This document shows positions 46,615 to 54,166 of a stretch of DNA of 64,000 nt, one piece after another. The position numbers were made by a program, and so were the translations under genes. The DNA is from Shewanella sp. GD04112 (lineage in GTDB: Bacteria > Pseudomonadota > Gammaproteobacteria > Enterobacterales > Shewanellaceae), in contig NZ_JAOEAL010000001.1 of assembly GCF_029835735.1 (NCBI RefSeq), positions 1,426,001-1,490,000 on the forward strand, read 5' to 3'. Below the pieces are notes generated by a model. The model had not been told where the DNA came from, did not search any database, and saw only the letters and a list, made by a program, of their open reading frames with translations. Within the stretch, counting starts at the first letter, position 1, and the number at the start of each line of letters is the position of its first letter.

Positions 46615-47579
46615 TATTTTTCCACCCTTTCAATAACCTGCAATATTTTTGCTTTAATTGATGGTACATCCAGACCATAGAAGGCGGCCAATTCATCTGG
46701 CTCACCGGAACGGCCGATTGCATCTTTGAGGCCTATTCTGAACAGGGGGGCTCCTGGATTTTCCGCCAACACTTCAGCCACTGCTGAGCCTAGCCCACCG
46801 ATTAAGTTGTGATCTTCACAACTGATGATGGCCGAAGTTTCGCGGGCAGCCTGTACTATGATGGCCTCGTCTATGGGGTTAATGGTCGGCATGTGGATCA
46901 CCCGCACGCTGACGCCCTGCGTGGCAAGCTCTTGGGCTGCCGATAAGGCCCTGTGTGTCATGACACCACAGCTGATTAAGGTGATGCTGTAACCTTCGTG
47001 GAGCACTCGGCCCTTACCGATAGTGAAATCCGGCTCTTGGGTGAATACATTGGGGCAGGGACTGCGGCCGGTACGCATATAGGCTGGTCCAGAGTAGCTG
47101 AGCAAAGCCTTGGTTGCTGCCTGAACTTCCCAGGCATCACAAGGAGACAGCACCAACATCCCCGGCAGAGCGCGCATACAGGCAATATCTTCAATGCATT
47201 GGGCTGAGGCGCCATCCGGGCCCACATCCAGGCCCGGATGGCTGGCAATCAACTTAACGTTCTTTTGTGAGTAAGCAATCGACAAGCGTATTTGCTCGAG
47301 CCCACGTAGCATGAAGGTTGCGAAGGTGGTGACAAAGGGTTTGTAACCCACTGTAGCCAATCCGGCCGCGACCCCGACCATGTTTTGTTCGGCAATACCG
47401 CATTGAATGAAACGTGTTTCATGTTGGCGGCGGAAGTGGTGGGCGCCAGTACCACCGGCGACATCGGCATCCAGCACCAACACCATGGGATCCGTGACCG
47501 CGCACTCAGAGATTGCTTTACCAAAGGCTTCCCGCAGCGAATCAGATTGCTGGCCTACCAGAGTTGGGGTGTTAGACAT
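46614..47579 (-). CDS. Transketolase-like C-terminal subunit
   Basis: 321 residues covering the pyrimidine-binding and C-terminal domains of transketolase/DXS-type ThDP enzymes (MVLVLDADVAGGTGAHHF, FIQCGIAEQNMVGVAAGLA with the glutamate that activates ThDP, PGLDVGPDGASAQCIEDIA). It cannot act without an N-terminal ThDP-binding partner, which is the next gene (8-bp overlap). Split transketolases are used in some organisms for pentose metabolism. Here the location inside a sugar operon suggests ketol transfer to an unusual sugar. Confidence 0.85.
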   Translation of the reverse strand: MSNTPTLVGQQSDSLREAFGKAISECAVTDPMVLVLDADVAGGTGAHHFRRQHETRFIQCGIAEQNMVGVAAGLATVGYKPFVTTFATFMLRGLEQIRLSIAYSQKNVKLIASHPGLDVGPDGASAQCIEDIACMRALPGMLVLSPCDAWEVQAATKALLSYSGPAYMRTGRSPCPNVFTQEPDFTIGKGRVLHEGYSITLISCGVMTHRALSAAQELATQGVSVRVIHMPTINPIDEAIIVQAARETSAIISCEDHNLIGGLGSAVAEVLAENPGAPLFRIGLKDAIGRSGEPDELAAFYGLDVPSIKAKILQVIERVEK

Positions 47580-48411
47580 TGTGGTACTCCTCCAGTTCGG
47601 CCAAGCTACAACCCAGGGAAGTCATGGCATCCGTATATTGTTGTTCAGACAGGGTGGCGCTACCGTGCCACAGCGGCATGTTCTCCATAAAGTCGACCCC
47701 CTTACCCTTGAGGGTATGGGCTATCACCACCTTGGGCTGAGTCGATGTTGGATCTGCCGTAAGCGCGGCCATCAGTTGCTGGTGGTCGTGACCATCGACT
47801 TCGATAACTTGCCAGCCAAATGCCTGCCATTTATCCGCTAGGGGCTCGATATTACAGATTTCGCTATTGCAGGCGTCACTCTGCAGTTTGTTGTAATCCA
47901 GGATGGCTGTGAGCTGAGACAAACCATGGTGACCGGCAAACATGGCTGCTTCCCATACTTGGCCCTCCTGAAGTTCGCCATCACCCAGCAGGCTAAAGAC
48001 CCTGTTGGGGCTGTTTTTCAGCTGCAGGCCTTTGGCTATACCTGCTGCGACAGAAAAGCCTTGCCCCAGAGAGCCCGTACTCACATCCACCCACGGCAGG
48101 TGTTGCACGTCGGGATGCCCTTGCAGAGGCGAGTCTATACCTCTGAGGGCCTTTAATGCCGCAGCTTCAACCAATCCCTTGGTGGCAGCCGCAGCGTAGA
48201 GAGCCGGAGCAGCATGTCCTTTGGAAAGGATGAAGTAGTCGTCACTGAGTCTGTCTTCGTTGGTGGTATTTGATGACATCACCCGATGAAAAAGTACAGT
48301 CAAAATATCACTGCAGGACAAAGAGCCGCCCGGATGTCCCGATCTGGCATGATAGATGGACCAGATAATGTCTTTACGCACTTTGAGTGCAATTTGTTCA
48401 GTCGTTGTCAT
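47572..48411 (-). CDS. Transketolase-like N-terminal (ThDP/Mg) subunit
   Basis: 279 residues that bind the pyrophosphate and metal of ThDP. The motif GDGELQEG (143-150) runs to N174, fitting the GDG-X(25-30)-N signature. ARSGHPGGSLSCSDI and LSKGHAAPALY (63-72) contain the catalytic histidines typical of transketolase. I use ATG 48411 (MTTTEQIALKV); an upstream in-frame ATG at 48435 adds eight unlikely residues. Pairs with the C-terminal subunit. Not a housekeeping TktA, which is a single ~660-residue chain. Confidence 0.85.
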   Translation of the reverse strand: MTTTEQIALKVRKDIIWSIYHARSGHPGGSLSCSDILTVLFHRVMSSNTTNEDRLSDDYFILSKGHAAPALYAAAATKGLVEAAALKALRGIDSPLQGHPDVQHLPWVDVSTGSLGQGFSVAAGIAKGLQLKNSPNRVFSLLGDGELQEGQVWEAAMFAGHHGLSQLTAILDYNKLQSDACNSEICNIEPLADKWQAFGWQVIEVDGHDHQQLMAALTADPTSTQPKVVIAHTLKGKGVDFMENMPLWHGSATLSEQQYTDAMTSLGCSLAELEEYHNV

Positions 48412-48458
48412 GGCACATACCCATAGGGTTCTCAAATTTAAAATAATCTCTGTATTTA

Positions 48459-49325
48459 TTAGCCATTAAAGCTCGGCCGTATGTTGCGCAGTGGCCTCAA
48501 GCCATCACTGGGGTCTGCACGCCAATCTCTGTCAGCGGCTTCACTGGCCATAAATTGCTTTTCGGCCGAGCCATCAATAATGCTGTTAAGGCGGAAATCG
48601 CGGATGATGGGTGCCATCTGTTGTGGCAACCAGCAATGACCGGCAGCGTATTCGGCGCCGGTTTCATCCAGGTCAATGTGAAATTCGATGCAGTCTGCCC
48701 GCCAGTGGTGCAGGGCACGTTGGATAACGGCCGATGATACTGAGTGATCGGACCAACCCACCTTGACGCCGTAGCGCTCTCTGAAGGCGCCAATCACGGC
48801 CAGGTTACAGTCACTTTTTGGGGTAGGGTAAGCAGAGACACAGTGCAGCAGGGTGATGTCCTGGCAACCTGCTTGCAGCAAAACTTCAATGGCATGGTCG
48901 ATTTCATCGAAATTGGCCATACCGGCAGACAGCACTACCGGCTTGTTCGTTTGGGCACAGGCGACAAGCAGGTCATCCCACAGCAGCTCATAGGAAGCAA
49001 TTTTAAAAAAGTCGACATAGGGTTCCAGCTCGCTGACGCCTGCAAGGTAAAAAGGGGTGCAGGAAAACTGTATGCCCTGTTCATCGCAGCATTTTTTTAG
49101 CTCCGGCAGAAAACTGACGGGCAGCTCCCACTCTTTACGTTTACGATGCATTTCACTCTTAGATAGAATCTCAGGCGCAAAAAGTTCTTCTATTTTAAAT
49201 AGTTGAAACTTAACCGCATCACAGCCTATTTCAGCGGCTGTTTTGATAAACTCAATACAGCGTTGTAGGTCCCTATGATGATTACTGGAGACTTCAGCGA
49301 TAAAAATGGGTGAATGTTTAGTCAT
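48459..49325 (-). CDS. NeuB-family (sialic-acid-synthase-like) TIM-barrel enzyme lacking the SAF domain
   Basis: 288 residues. The NeuB signature elements are present: FIAEVSSNHHRDLQ, AVKFQLFK, CTPFYLAGV, FKIASYEL, LSAGMANFDEI, LLHCVSAYPTPKS, VGWSDHS, and IEFHIDLDE where EKH is usual. These enzymes condense phosphoenolpyruvate with an aldose (C6 to C9). Canonical NeuB/PseI run ~340-350 residues with a C-terminal antifreeze-like (SAF) domain; that domain is missing here and the protein ends after a short tail. First gene of the minus-strand operon. May accept another sugar, or act with a separate partner. Confidence 0.83.
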   Translation of the reverse strand: MTKHSPIFIAEVSSNHHRDLQRCIEFIKTAAEIGCDAVKFQLFKIEELFAPEILSKSEMHRKRKEWELPVSFLPELKKCCDEQGIQFSCTPFYLAGVSELEPYVDFFKIASYELLWDDLLVACAQTNKPVVLSAGMANFDEIDHAIEVLLQAGCQDITLLHCVSAYPTPKSDCNLAVIGAFRERYGVKVGWSDHSVSSAVIQRALHHWRADCIEFHIDLDETGAEYAAGHCWLPQQMAPIIRDFRLNSIIDGSAEKQFMASEAADRDWRADPSDGLRPLRNIRPSFNG

Positions 49326-49397
49326 AGTGGCTCACAAAATGGCTTTAATAACCTATATAACGGCAAGTTAGAGATAAGCTTTATGTCTGTAGTATTT

Positions 49398-49643
49398 TCA
49401 GGTACTGATTAAGGCTATTAATTCATACTCTAAGTAATCTGCAAGACTGAGCCAATCATGTTGTTCTTGAGCTTGCAGCATTGATGGCAGAATTTGTTGG
49501 AAAGCAGCCAAATGTGTTATCTCTGAATTGGATTTTTCTATAATTTCTAGGCAGTTACGTAGTTCTACTGAAGCTTGAGCTTCTTTACCTAGACGGAATA
49601 AATGTGCCGTTTGGCGAAGAGAGTCTTCAAGATTTAATCGCAT
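49398..49643 (-). CDS. Uncharacterised 81-aa helical protein between maf2 and the glycosylation operon
   Basis: 81 residues, predicted all-helical and acidic (LEDSLRQTAHLFRLGKEAQA, ASVELRNCLEIIE, LADYLEYELIALI). No family recognised and no signal peptide. Its ATG shares one base with the maf2 stop (TAATG), so it is translationally coupled to the glycosyltransferase. Possibly a small chaperone or adaptor for the flagellin/Maf pair. This is inference from position only. Confidence 0.65.
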   Translation of the reverse strand: MRLNLEDSLRQTAHLFRLGKEAQASVELRNCLEIIEKSNSEITHLAAFQQILPSMLQAQEQHDWLSLADYLEYELIALIST

Positions 49644-50971
49644 TAGATAAGTTCCTTATATTGAGATCCACGAATTCTAGCCCCTGATAAACTCGCTTGA
49701 TAAAACTTAATTTCAGGATGTTGACCGATATAACGTTCTAAATATCTCAGGTAGGCACGTAGATTAAGATCTGTTGCAACTCGTTGTCCTTTGCCATTAA
49801 TTAGCCAGTGTTTTGCATCTTTTACTTTTTGACTGACTGCATTGACCCAAATTTTTTCATTTACTTCAGTTTCATTAAAATGATGGTCATTCCAAAACGC
49901 GTGACTTTTGTTATGACAATAACAAAAGTCACATCCCAATAATGTAATCTCTTTTGCTTTTAATTTTACGGCTAAGTCTATGGCGGGGTGGATCACGCTG
50001 CCACTCGTGAATAGTCGAAGCTTAGGAGTGGAAATTGCCAAAGAATCATAGAGTGGACTTGTGCCATAGGCAATATATCTCTGACCTTGCCACGCCGCGA
50101 GTATTTCAGGACTTACTCGAGGAAAGTACACAAGATCAATATGATGAGTCAAAGCTAACGGCAGATGATATTGCCCAATTAATCCATCAATACAGACAAC
50201 TATATCTGGTTTTATATTATGGTGAAGCAAGCCTCGTAATGCGGTATCTGCTGCGATAACGGTTGGTCGATTAGATGACACGGTAGTTATTTTTTGTAAA
50301 TAACTATAATGCTCTTCTAATGAAGGGCCAGACCCGATAACAATCGCTTTATAATGATTATGCTTCTGAACTAATTGCAAAGCATCGGGATCGGTGGAGA
50401 TATAAAACTGATTATCATTGAAACGTTGTAATATCGCCGGATCATTAACCTGATGTCGCTGATTAGAAAAACTACGATTCAGCTCTAACACTAAGAGGTC
50501 TCTTAAAGTTGCATTTTCATCGCTAACAAGTGTGAGATCTGGTGTGATTGATATGTTGGGGTAGTTAATTATGGCACTTGGAAGTGCATTTAAGGTGATA
50601 TTTGGGTGGCTTAACCATTCCCTTTGGTCTGTATAAGAAATTAGAAGAGCAAAAATACTCAGATTTAAAATACACACTTCAATAGTTTGGTATTGTGGAT
50701 TATCCGTTAATAGACTCGGTACATCACCCATTCCCACGCCATAAACCGTTACTTGGCGAGCATTTGGGGGAAGAGTATCAATAAAAAGTTGTGCTTCGGC
50801 GATGCGGTCGTGACGACTACTGAGCTGAATGCCATTAACACTGATAGTTTGGTTTTGGCCTTGAACTAAGTGCGCATCAAGTTGATCTATTGATTGGCTT
50901 TTGATCGCAGCAGCCACAATCGGCCAGCGTTTGGTAATAATATGTAGATTATTGGCAAATAGTTCAGTCAT
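49643..50971 (-). CDS. maf2: Motility-associated factor (Maf) glycosyltransferase, short form
   Basis: 442-residue second member of the DUF115/MptE-like Maf family, with KAIVIGSGPSLEEHYSYL, DIVVCIDGLIGQYHL and ITLLGCDFCYCHNKSHAF. It lacks the TPR extension of the long form at 33670. ATG 50971 follows GAGGAAA at 5-7 nt; frames opening at 51016 lack a ribosome site and run toward the tRNA. Together with the long form it brackets the whole sugar-synthesis cluster, suggesting two transferases with different acceptor sites or flagellins. Confidence 0.85.
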   Translation of the reverse strand: MTELFANNLHIITKRWPIVAAAIKSQSIDQLDAHLVQGQNQTISVNGIQLSSRHDRIAEAQLFIDTLPPNARQVTVYGVGMGDVPSLLTDNPQYQTIEVCILNLSIFALLISYTDQREWLSHPNITLNALPSAIINYPNISITPDLTLVSDENATLRDLLVLELNRSFSNQRHQVNDPAILQRFNDNQFYISTDPDALQLVQKHNHYKAIVIGSGPSLEEHYSYLQKITTVSSNRPTVIAADTALRGLLHHNIKPDIVVCIDGLIGQYHLPLALTHHIDLVYFPRVSPEILAAWQGQRYIAYGTSPLYDSLAISTPKLRLFTSGSVIHPAIDLAVKLKAKEITLLGCDFCYCHNKSHAFWNDHHFNETEVNEKIWVNAVSQKVKDAKHWLINGKGQRVATDLNLRAYLRYLERYIGQHPEIKFYQASLSGARIRGSQYKELI

Positions 50972-51020
50972 TCCGTTTCCTCGGAAGCTTTTGTTATTTG
51001 ATATTACCGACATCACTATC

Positions 51021-51096
51021 TGGTCTCTCCACAGGGACTCGAACCCCGATCGGCCGCTTAGGAGGCGGCTGCTCTATCCTGTTGAGCTATGAAGAG
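51021..51096 (-). tRNA. tRNA-Arg (anticodon CCU)
   Basis: 76-nt cloverleaf on the minus strand with encoded CCA (TGG at 51021-51023 on the plus strand). The acceptor stem CTCTTCA pairs with TGGAGAG. D-arm GCTC/GAGC; anticodon stem GCCGC/GCGGC with loop CTCCTAA (anticodon CCT, reads AGG). T-arm GGTTCGAGTC. Lies 49 bp before maf2 and 55 bp after flgT on the same strand. Confidence 0.93.
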
Positions 51097-51151
51097 ACGA
51101 GAGTGATTATACTGGTTTTATCTGTGATTAAAAGGCTTATGATTTAGTTGC

Positions 51152-52321
51152 TTAAATCTTAATCGCGATGTCGTTTATCTGTACATTGTAAACTGCATTT
51201 TGGTCAACGAGTACGGCTGTTGCACTTTCTTCACTCACTTGTTCAATTTGCACTGTTGCTCGGCTTTTGGTAGCAATGGCACGCATTTCATTGAGTCTAT
51301 CTGGTAAATTGCGTTGTAACACCACTTGGAACTTATCGCCAACTCTAATGCCATGTTTTCGGCCTAGGTTGAGGATAATCCGGTCTCCTTGACGACTGAC
51401 AACTTGCCCAAGTAGTGGTCTACAGTTGAGCGTGTTATCAATATCGCGAGTCGCTTCTTGCAGCAGTTGGCTGATATTTTTGCCGTAGGATGAACGCCAA
51501 AATCTATCACTATTGGGGGCAACAATGGCTTGTTCCTCAAATTCCCACCGAGCCGATGTGCTGTAGGTTTTGTTCCATACTTCTTCACCGCTAATGCCGT
51601 GATAAAGGCTAAGCTTTAATTGGAACTGCCTTTGTGGCGCTTCATCCCACCATCCCATAAAGGTGGCTTTTACTGGCTCGGTTGAAATATCAATAATTTG
51701 CGGTAATAAAATGTATTGGCTATCGGTAATTTCACTCAGCCAACTCGGAAGTCTATAGCCGCGGATATCGACCAATTCTTGTGCGATATCAAGCCGTTCT
51801 TTGGCATGGATATGGCTAAAACCAGTAGATGAGTAGCCATCAATACTATTACCCAGTTTCTCGGAGATGACTTCTTCAAATCCCGATAATTGTCCGTAGC
51901 GTAACTGTGCTCGGTCTTTTATTTGCGCTTGGGGAATTAAGATGGCGGCCTTTAATTGGCCTGCCGGGCATTGCTGGGTTGGATCATCATTGAGATCGAG
52001 CCTGAGGGATACATAGATTTTATTGCCTTGAATACGCTCGCTCACCAATTGAATGCTAATCGCCTGGGCATAACGATTAATCGCAAAGCTGTTTTGCGTT
52101 AAGTTGCCGTTAGTCGTTTGCTGTTCGCTGGTGATTTGGATACCGGTACTGAGCGTGGCATAACTCACCGCTTGATTGATGGCTTCTTCACGTGCTTGGG
52201 CGATGTTGCCATTGGTGATCACCGCTTCTCCACTGGCCTCGACCCATTCGGCGTTTGCCTGTGCAGCAAATAGCAGTAGGCTGCTGATTATGAGCAAGTT
52301 CTTTCTTAGTATGTTCATCAA
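51152..52321 (-). CDS. flgT: Flagellar assembly protein FlgT
   Basis: 389 residues with a signal peptide (LLIISSLLLFAAQANA). N-terminal domain (EWVEASGEAVITNGNIAQAREEAINQA), central domain and C-terminal domain (ILNLGRKHGIRVGDKFQV) of the FlgT family, which forms the H-ring around the polar flagellar basal body in vibrios and relatives. It lies divergent from flgO-flgP. The start is MMN or MN; the second ATG is equally plausible. Confidence 0.88.
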   Translation of the reverse strand: MMNILRKNLLIISSLLLFAAQANAEWVEASGEAVITNGNIAQAREEAINQAVSYATLSTGIQITSEQQTTNGNLTQNSFAINRYAQAISIQLVSERIQGNKIYVSLRLDLNDDPTQQCPAGQLKAAILIPQAQIKDRAQLRYGQLSGFEEVISEKLGNSIDGYSSTGFSHIHAKERLDIAQELVDIRGYRLPSWLSEITDSQYILLPQIIDISTEPVKATFMGWWDEAPQRQFQLKLSLYHGISGEEVWNKTYSTSARWEFEEQAIVAPNSDRFWRSSYGKNISQLLQEATRDIDNTLNCRPLLGQVVSRQGDRIILNLGRKHGIRVGDKFQVVLQRNLPDRLNEMRAIATKSRATVQIEQVSEESATAVLVDQNAVYNVQINDIAIKI

Positions 52322-52382
52322 TAAGCCCTTAACTAAAATTGCTAGGATGAGTCAGTTTACTGGCGGTGCTTTATGGCTCCAA

Positions 52383-52396
52383 GCAAATTGTATGCC
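52383..52396 (-). promoter_or_regulatory. Sigma-54 promoter candidate for flgT
   Basis: On the minus strand, AGGCATACAATTTGCTT has GG and GC separated by 10 bp and a TTTGCTT -12 element. It lies ~65 bp before the flgT start. Confidence 0.5.
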
Positions 52397-52477
52397 TGAT
52401 TTATCGTGGTATAGGGATAAAGTTATCAATAGATTTGTCGATAATCTGAAGAGTTCATTAAGCGCAATATTTTGACT

Positions 52478-52493
52478 TGGTCTAATACTTGCT
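52478..52493 (+). promoter_or_regulatory. Sigma-54 promoter candidate for flgO-flgP
   Basis: TTGGTCTAATACTTGCTT keeps GG-N10-GC and the TTGCTT -12 element, though the -24 side lacks CAC. It lies 66 bp before flgO. Confidence 0.48.
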
Positions 52494-52557
52494 TGCTTTA
52501 TGGCAAAGATTGCGGCTCCCACTGGGCCACATTGATACTGATGACGAGGTTACTTCT

Positions 52558-53190
52558 ATGCTTAAGCGTGCATTCATTCCTCTGGCACTGTTAGTGCTGG
52601 TTGGGTGTGCGACTAAACCCGTGGCACCGCCCAAACCTAGCTTAGCTGACGGCAATGGTTTGCCGCCTACGGCGACAATTAATCATCTCGCGCAGCGCAT
52701 TGTGACTGAGCTAGTCAAGCAGAATGATGCCTTGCGTCCCGACCAACCTATCGTTGTTGCCACGCCTGTGTTAGTGGGGAATTTGAGTAGCACCAATGCG
52801 CTGGCGCAGCAGCTCCAGCAAGGGCTCATGACGTCTTTGCATAGCTTTATGTTTAATGTGGTGGATTTGAATTTAGGTGATGGGCTGAATGTGACGGCTG
52901 ATGGCGATTTTATTTTGACGCGCGATTGGCAAAAGCTTTCGACCAACTTACCCGTTGACCATATTGTGGTATCGACGATGAGTCCCACGACTAATGGCAT
53001 GGCAATCAACACACGAATTGTCACCCTGAGTAATAACCGTGTGGTCTCAGCCTCTCAAACTTATGTGACCCAAAAAGAGTTGAGTAATTACATGCAGCCT
53101 TCAGAGCAAGTTATCTCTCAGGATGGGATTTTATACCGCCAGTCGAGCCCTGGTATGAATGAAGTGCGAGTGCTAGGAGATGGAAAATGA
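52558..53190 (+). CDS. flgO: Flagellar H-ring protein FlgO (lipoprotein)
   Basis: About 210 residues. Lipoprotein signal MLKRAFIPLALLVLVGC (Cys17). The body matches the FlgO family (LAQQLQQGLMTSLHSFMFNVV; DFILTRDWQKL; DHIVVSTM). FlgO and FlgP form part of the polar-flagellum H-ring/outer-membrane ring and are needed for motility in Vibrio. ATG 52558 is preceded by GAGGT. Overlaps flgP by four bases (ATGA at 53187-53190). Confidence 0.88.
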   Translation: MLKRAFIPLALLVLVGCATKPVAPPKPSLADGNGLPPTATINHLAQRIVTELVKQNDALRPDQPIVVATPVLVGNLSSTNALAQQLQQGLMTSLHSFMFNVVDLNLGDGLNVTADGDFILTRDWQKLSTNLPVDHIVVSTMSPTTNGMAINTRIVTLSNNRVVSASQTYVTQKELSNYMQPSEQVISQDGILYRQSSPGMNEVRVLGDGK

Positions 53191-53636
53191 AACGCTACCT
53201 ATTCATTGTTGCGGCGCTCCTACTAACAGGGTGTGCTGCCAAAGATAAATATGTTCAGTGGGAAGATGTACCGCCAAGCAGTTTTCCTAAGCTGACGGCC
53301 ATAGGTTATGCCCCGCTTGCGACTCAACCGGCTAAAGAGCAGTCCCAACGAGTATTGATGGCGATGCAGGCCTCAAAAATTGTGGCTTATCGTGAACTGG
53401 CTGAACAAGTGTATGGACAAAAGATCACCGCCAATAGCAGTGTCAGTGATTGGATGCTGACAGATGACAATGTTAAAGCTTCTGTGACTGGGGTGATCCG
53501 CGGCGCGAGAGTGGTAAAAAGCTATCCGGCAGGGGATCACTATGTCACTGAGTTGGAGCTTGATTTTGCCAAGGTATGGCAAATTTACCAACAGCAGAGC
53601 CGCCCACAAAGAATTAAAGACGTTACCTATTTTTAG
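53187..53636 (+). CDS. flgP: Flagellar H-ring lipoprotein FlgP
   Basis: 149-residue LPP20-family lipoprotein with signal MKRYLFIVAALLLTGC (Cys16). The body has QASKIVAYRELAEQVYGQKI and VTGVIRGARVV, typical of FlgP. Directly coupled to flgO. In Vibrio and Campylobacter FlgP sits at the outer-membrane-proximal basal disk/ring. Followed by a terminator shared with the convergent flgN. Confidence 0.9.
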   Translation: MKRYLFIVAALLLTGCAAKDKYVQWEDVPPSSFPKLTAIGYAPLATQPAKEQSQRVLMAMQASKIVAYRELAEQVYGQKITANSSVSDWMLTDDNVKASVTGVIRGARVVKSYPAGDHYVTELELDFAKVWQIYQQQSRPQRIKDVTYF

Positions 53637-53676
53637 CACTAGGGCAGGGTGACTAGTCCTTGCAGTACCAATAAAC

Positions 53677-53713
53677 AAAAGCCGCACTCAGTTTTAGCGC
53701 GGCTTTTTTTATA
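53677..53713. terminator. Bidirectional terminator between flgP and flgN
   Basis: AAAAGCCGC (53677-53685) pairs with GCGGCTTTT (53699-53707), followed by TTTTATAT on the plus strand. It serves converging flgOP and flgAMN units. Confidence 0.75.
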
Positions 53714-53738
53714 TCCCGTTTACTATTTACTGCTCGAC

Positions 53739-54164
53739 TTATGCTTTTAAATCATTGCCTAAGCTAGAAAGGGTCGAAGTTCTGCCTTTATCGTTATAAG
53801 TCAGAGTGGTCGCGTTTCGGCTCGCCTGTAAGGCTTGGGCAAAACGGTTTAGACTCGCCAAATTCATCTCGATGAGACTGGCATTTTGAGCGTTAAGATC
53901 CTTACATTCGGCAAGGGCCTCTTTTACGGCGGCCATTTTATGGGATAGTTCTACTTGCGAGGAGAGTAAGGATTTATCGCTGTGATTGGCCAGTAAGTCA
54001 TCGTTGGCCTTGAGTTCTTGCAGGCATGTTGATTTTTGCTCCGCAAGCGATAAAAGCAAATCGGCGTTTTGGTCAACCAAAGCGCCTTTTTCCTTAAGAA
54101 TAATCTGTTTAAGAACAGCCAAATGGGCGTGTTGTTGATCTACCAGTTTAGCTATTTCTGTCAT
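53739..54164 (-). CDS. flgN: Flagellar export chaperone FlgN
   Basis: 141-residue, predicted coiled-coil helical chaperone for the hook-filament junction proteins FlgK and FlgL. The ELKANDDLLAN, MAAVKEALAECKDLN and LASLNRFAQALQASRNATTLTYN regions fit FlgN. Two base pairs after flgM, a standard pairing in flagellar clusters. Divergence of the family keeps this slightly below certainty. Confidence 0.85.
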   Translation of the reverse strand: MTEIAKLVDQQHAHLAVLKQIILKEKGALVDQNADLLLSLAEQKSTCLQELKANDDLLANHSDKSLLSSQVELSHKMAAVKEALAECKDLNAQNASLIEMNLASLNRFAQALQASRNATTLTYNDKGRTSTLSSLGNDLKA

Positions 54165-54166
54165 AG

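Noticed and set aside
51021..51096. tRNA-Arg as an integration site for a mobile element
   Set aside because: No integrase, direct repeat of the tRNA 3' end or phage gene is seen on either side within the window.
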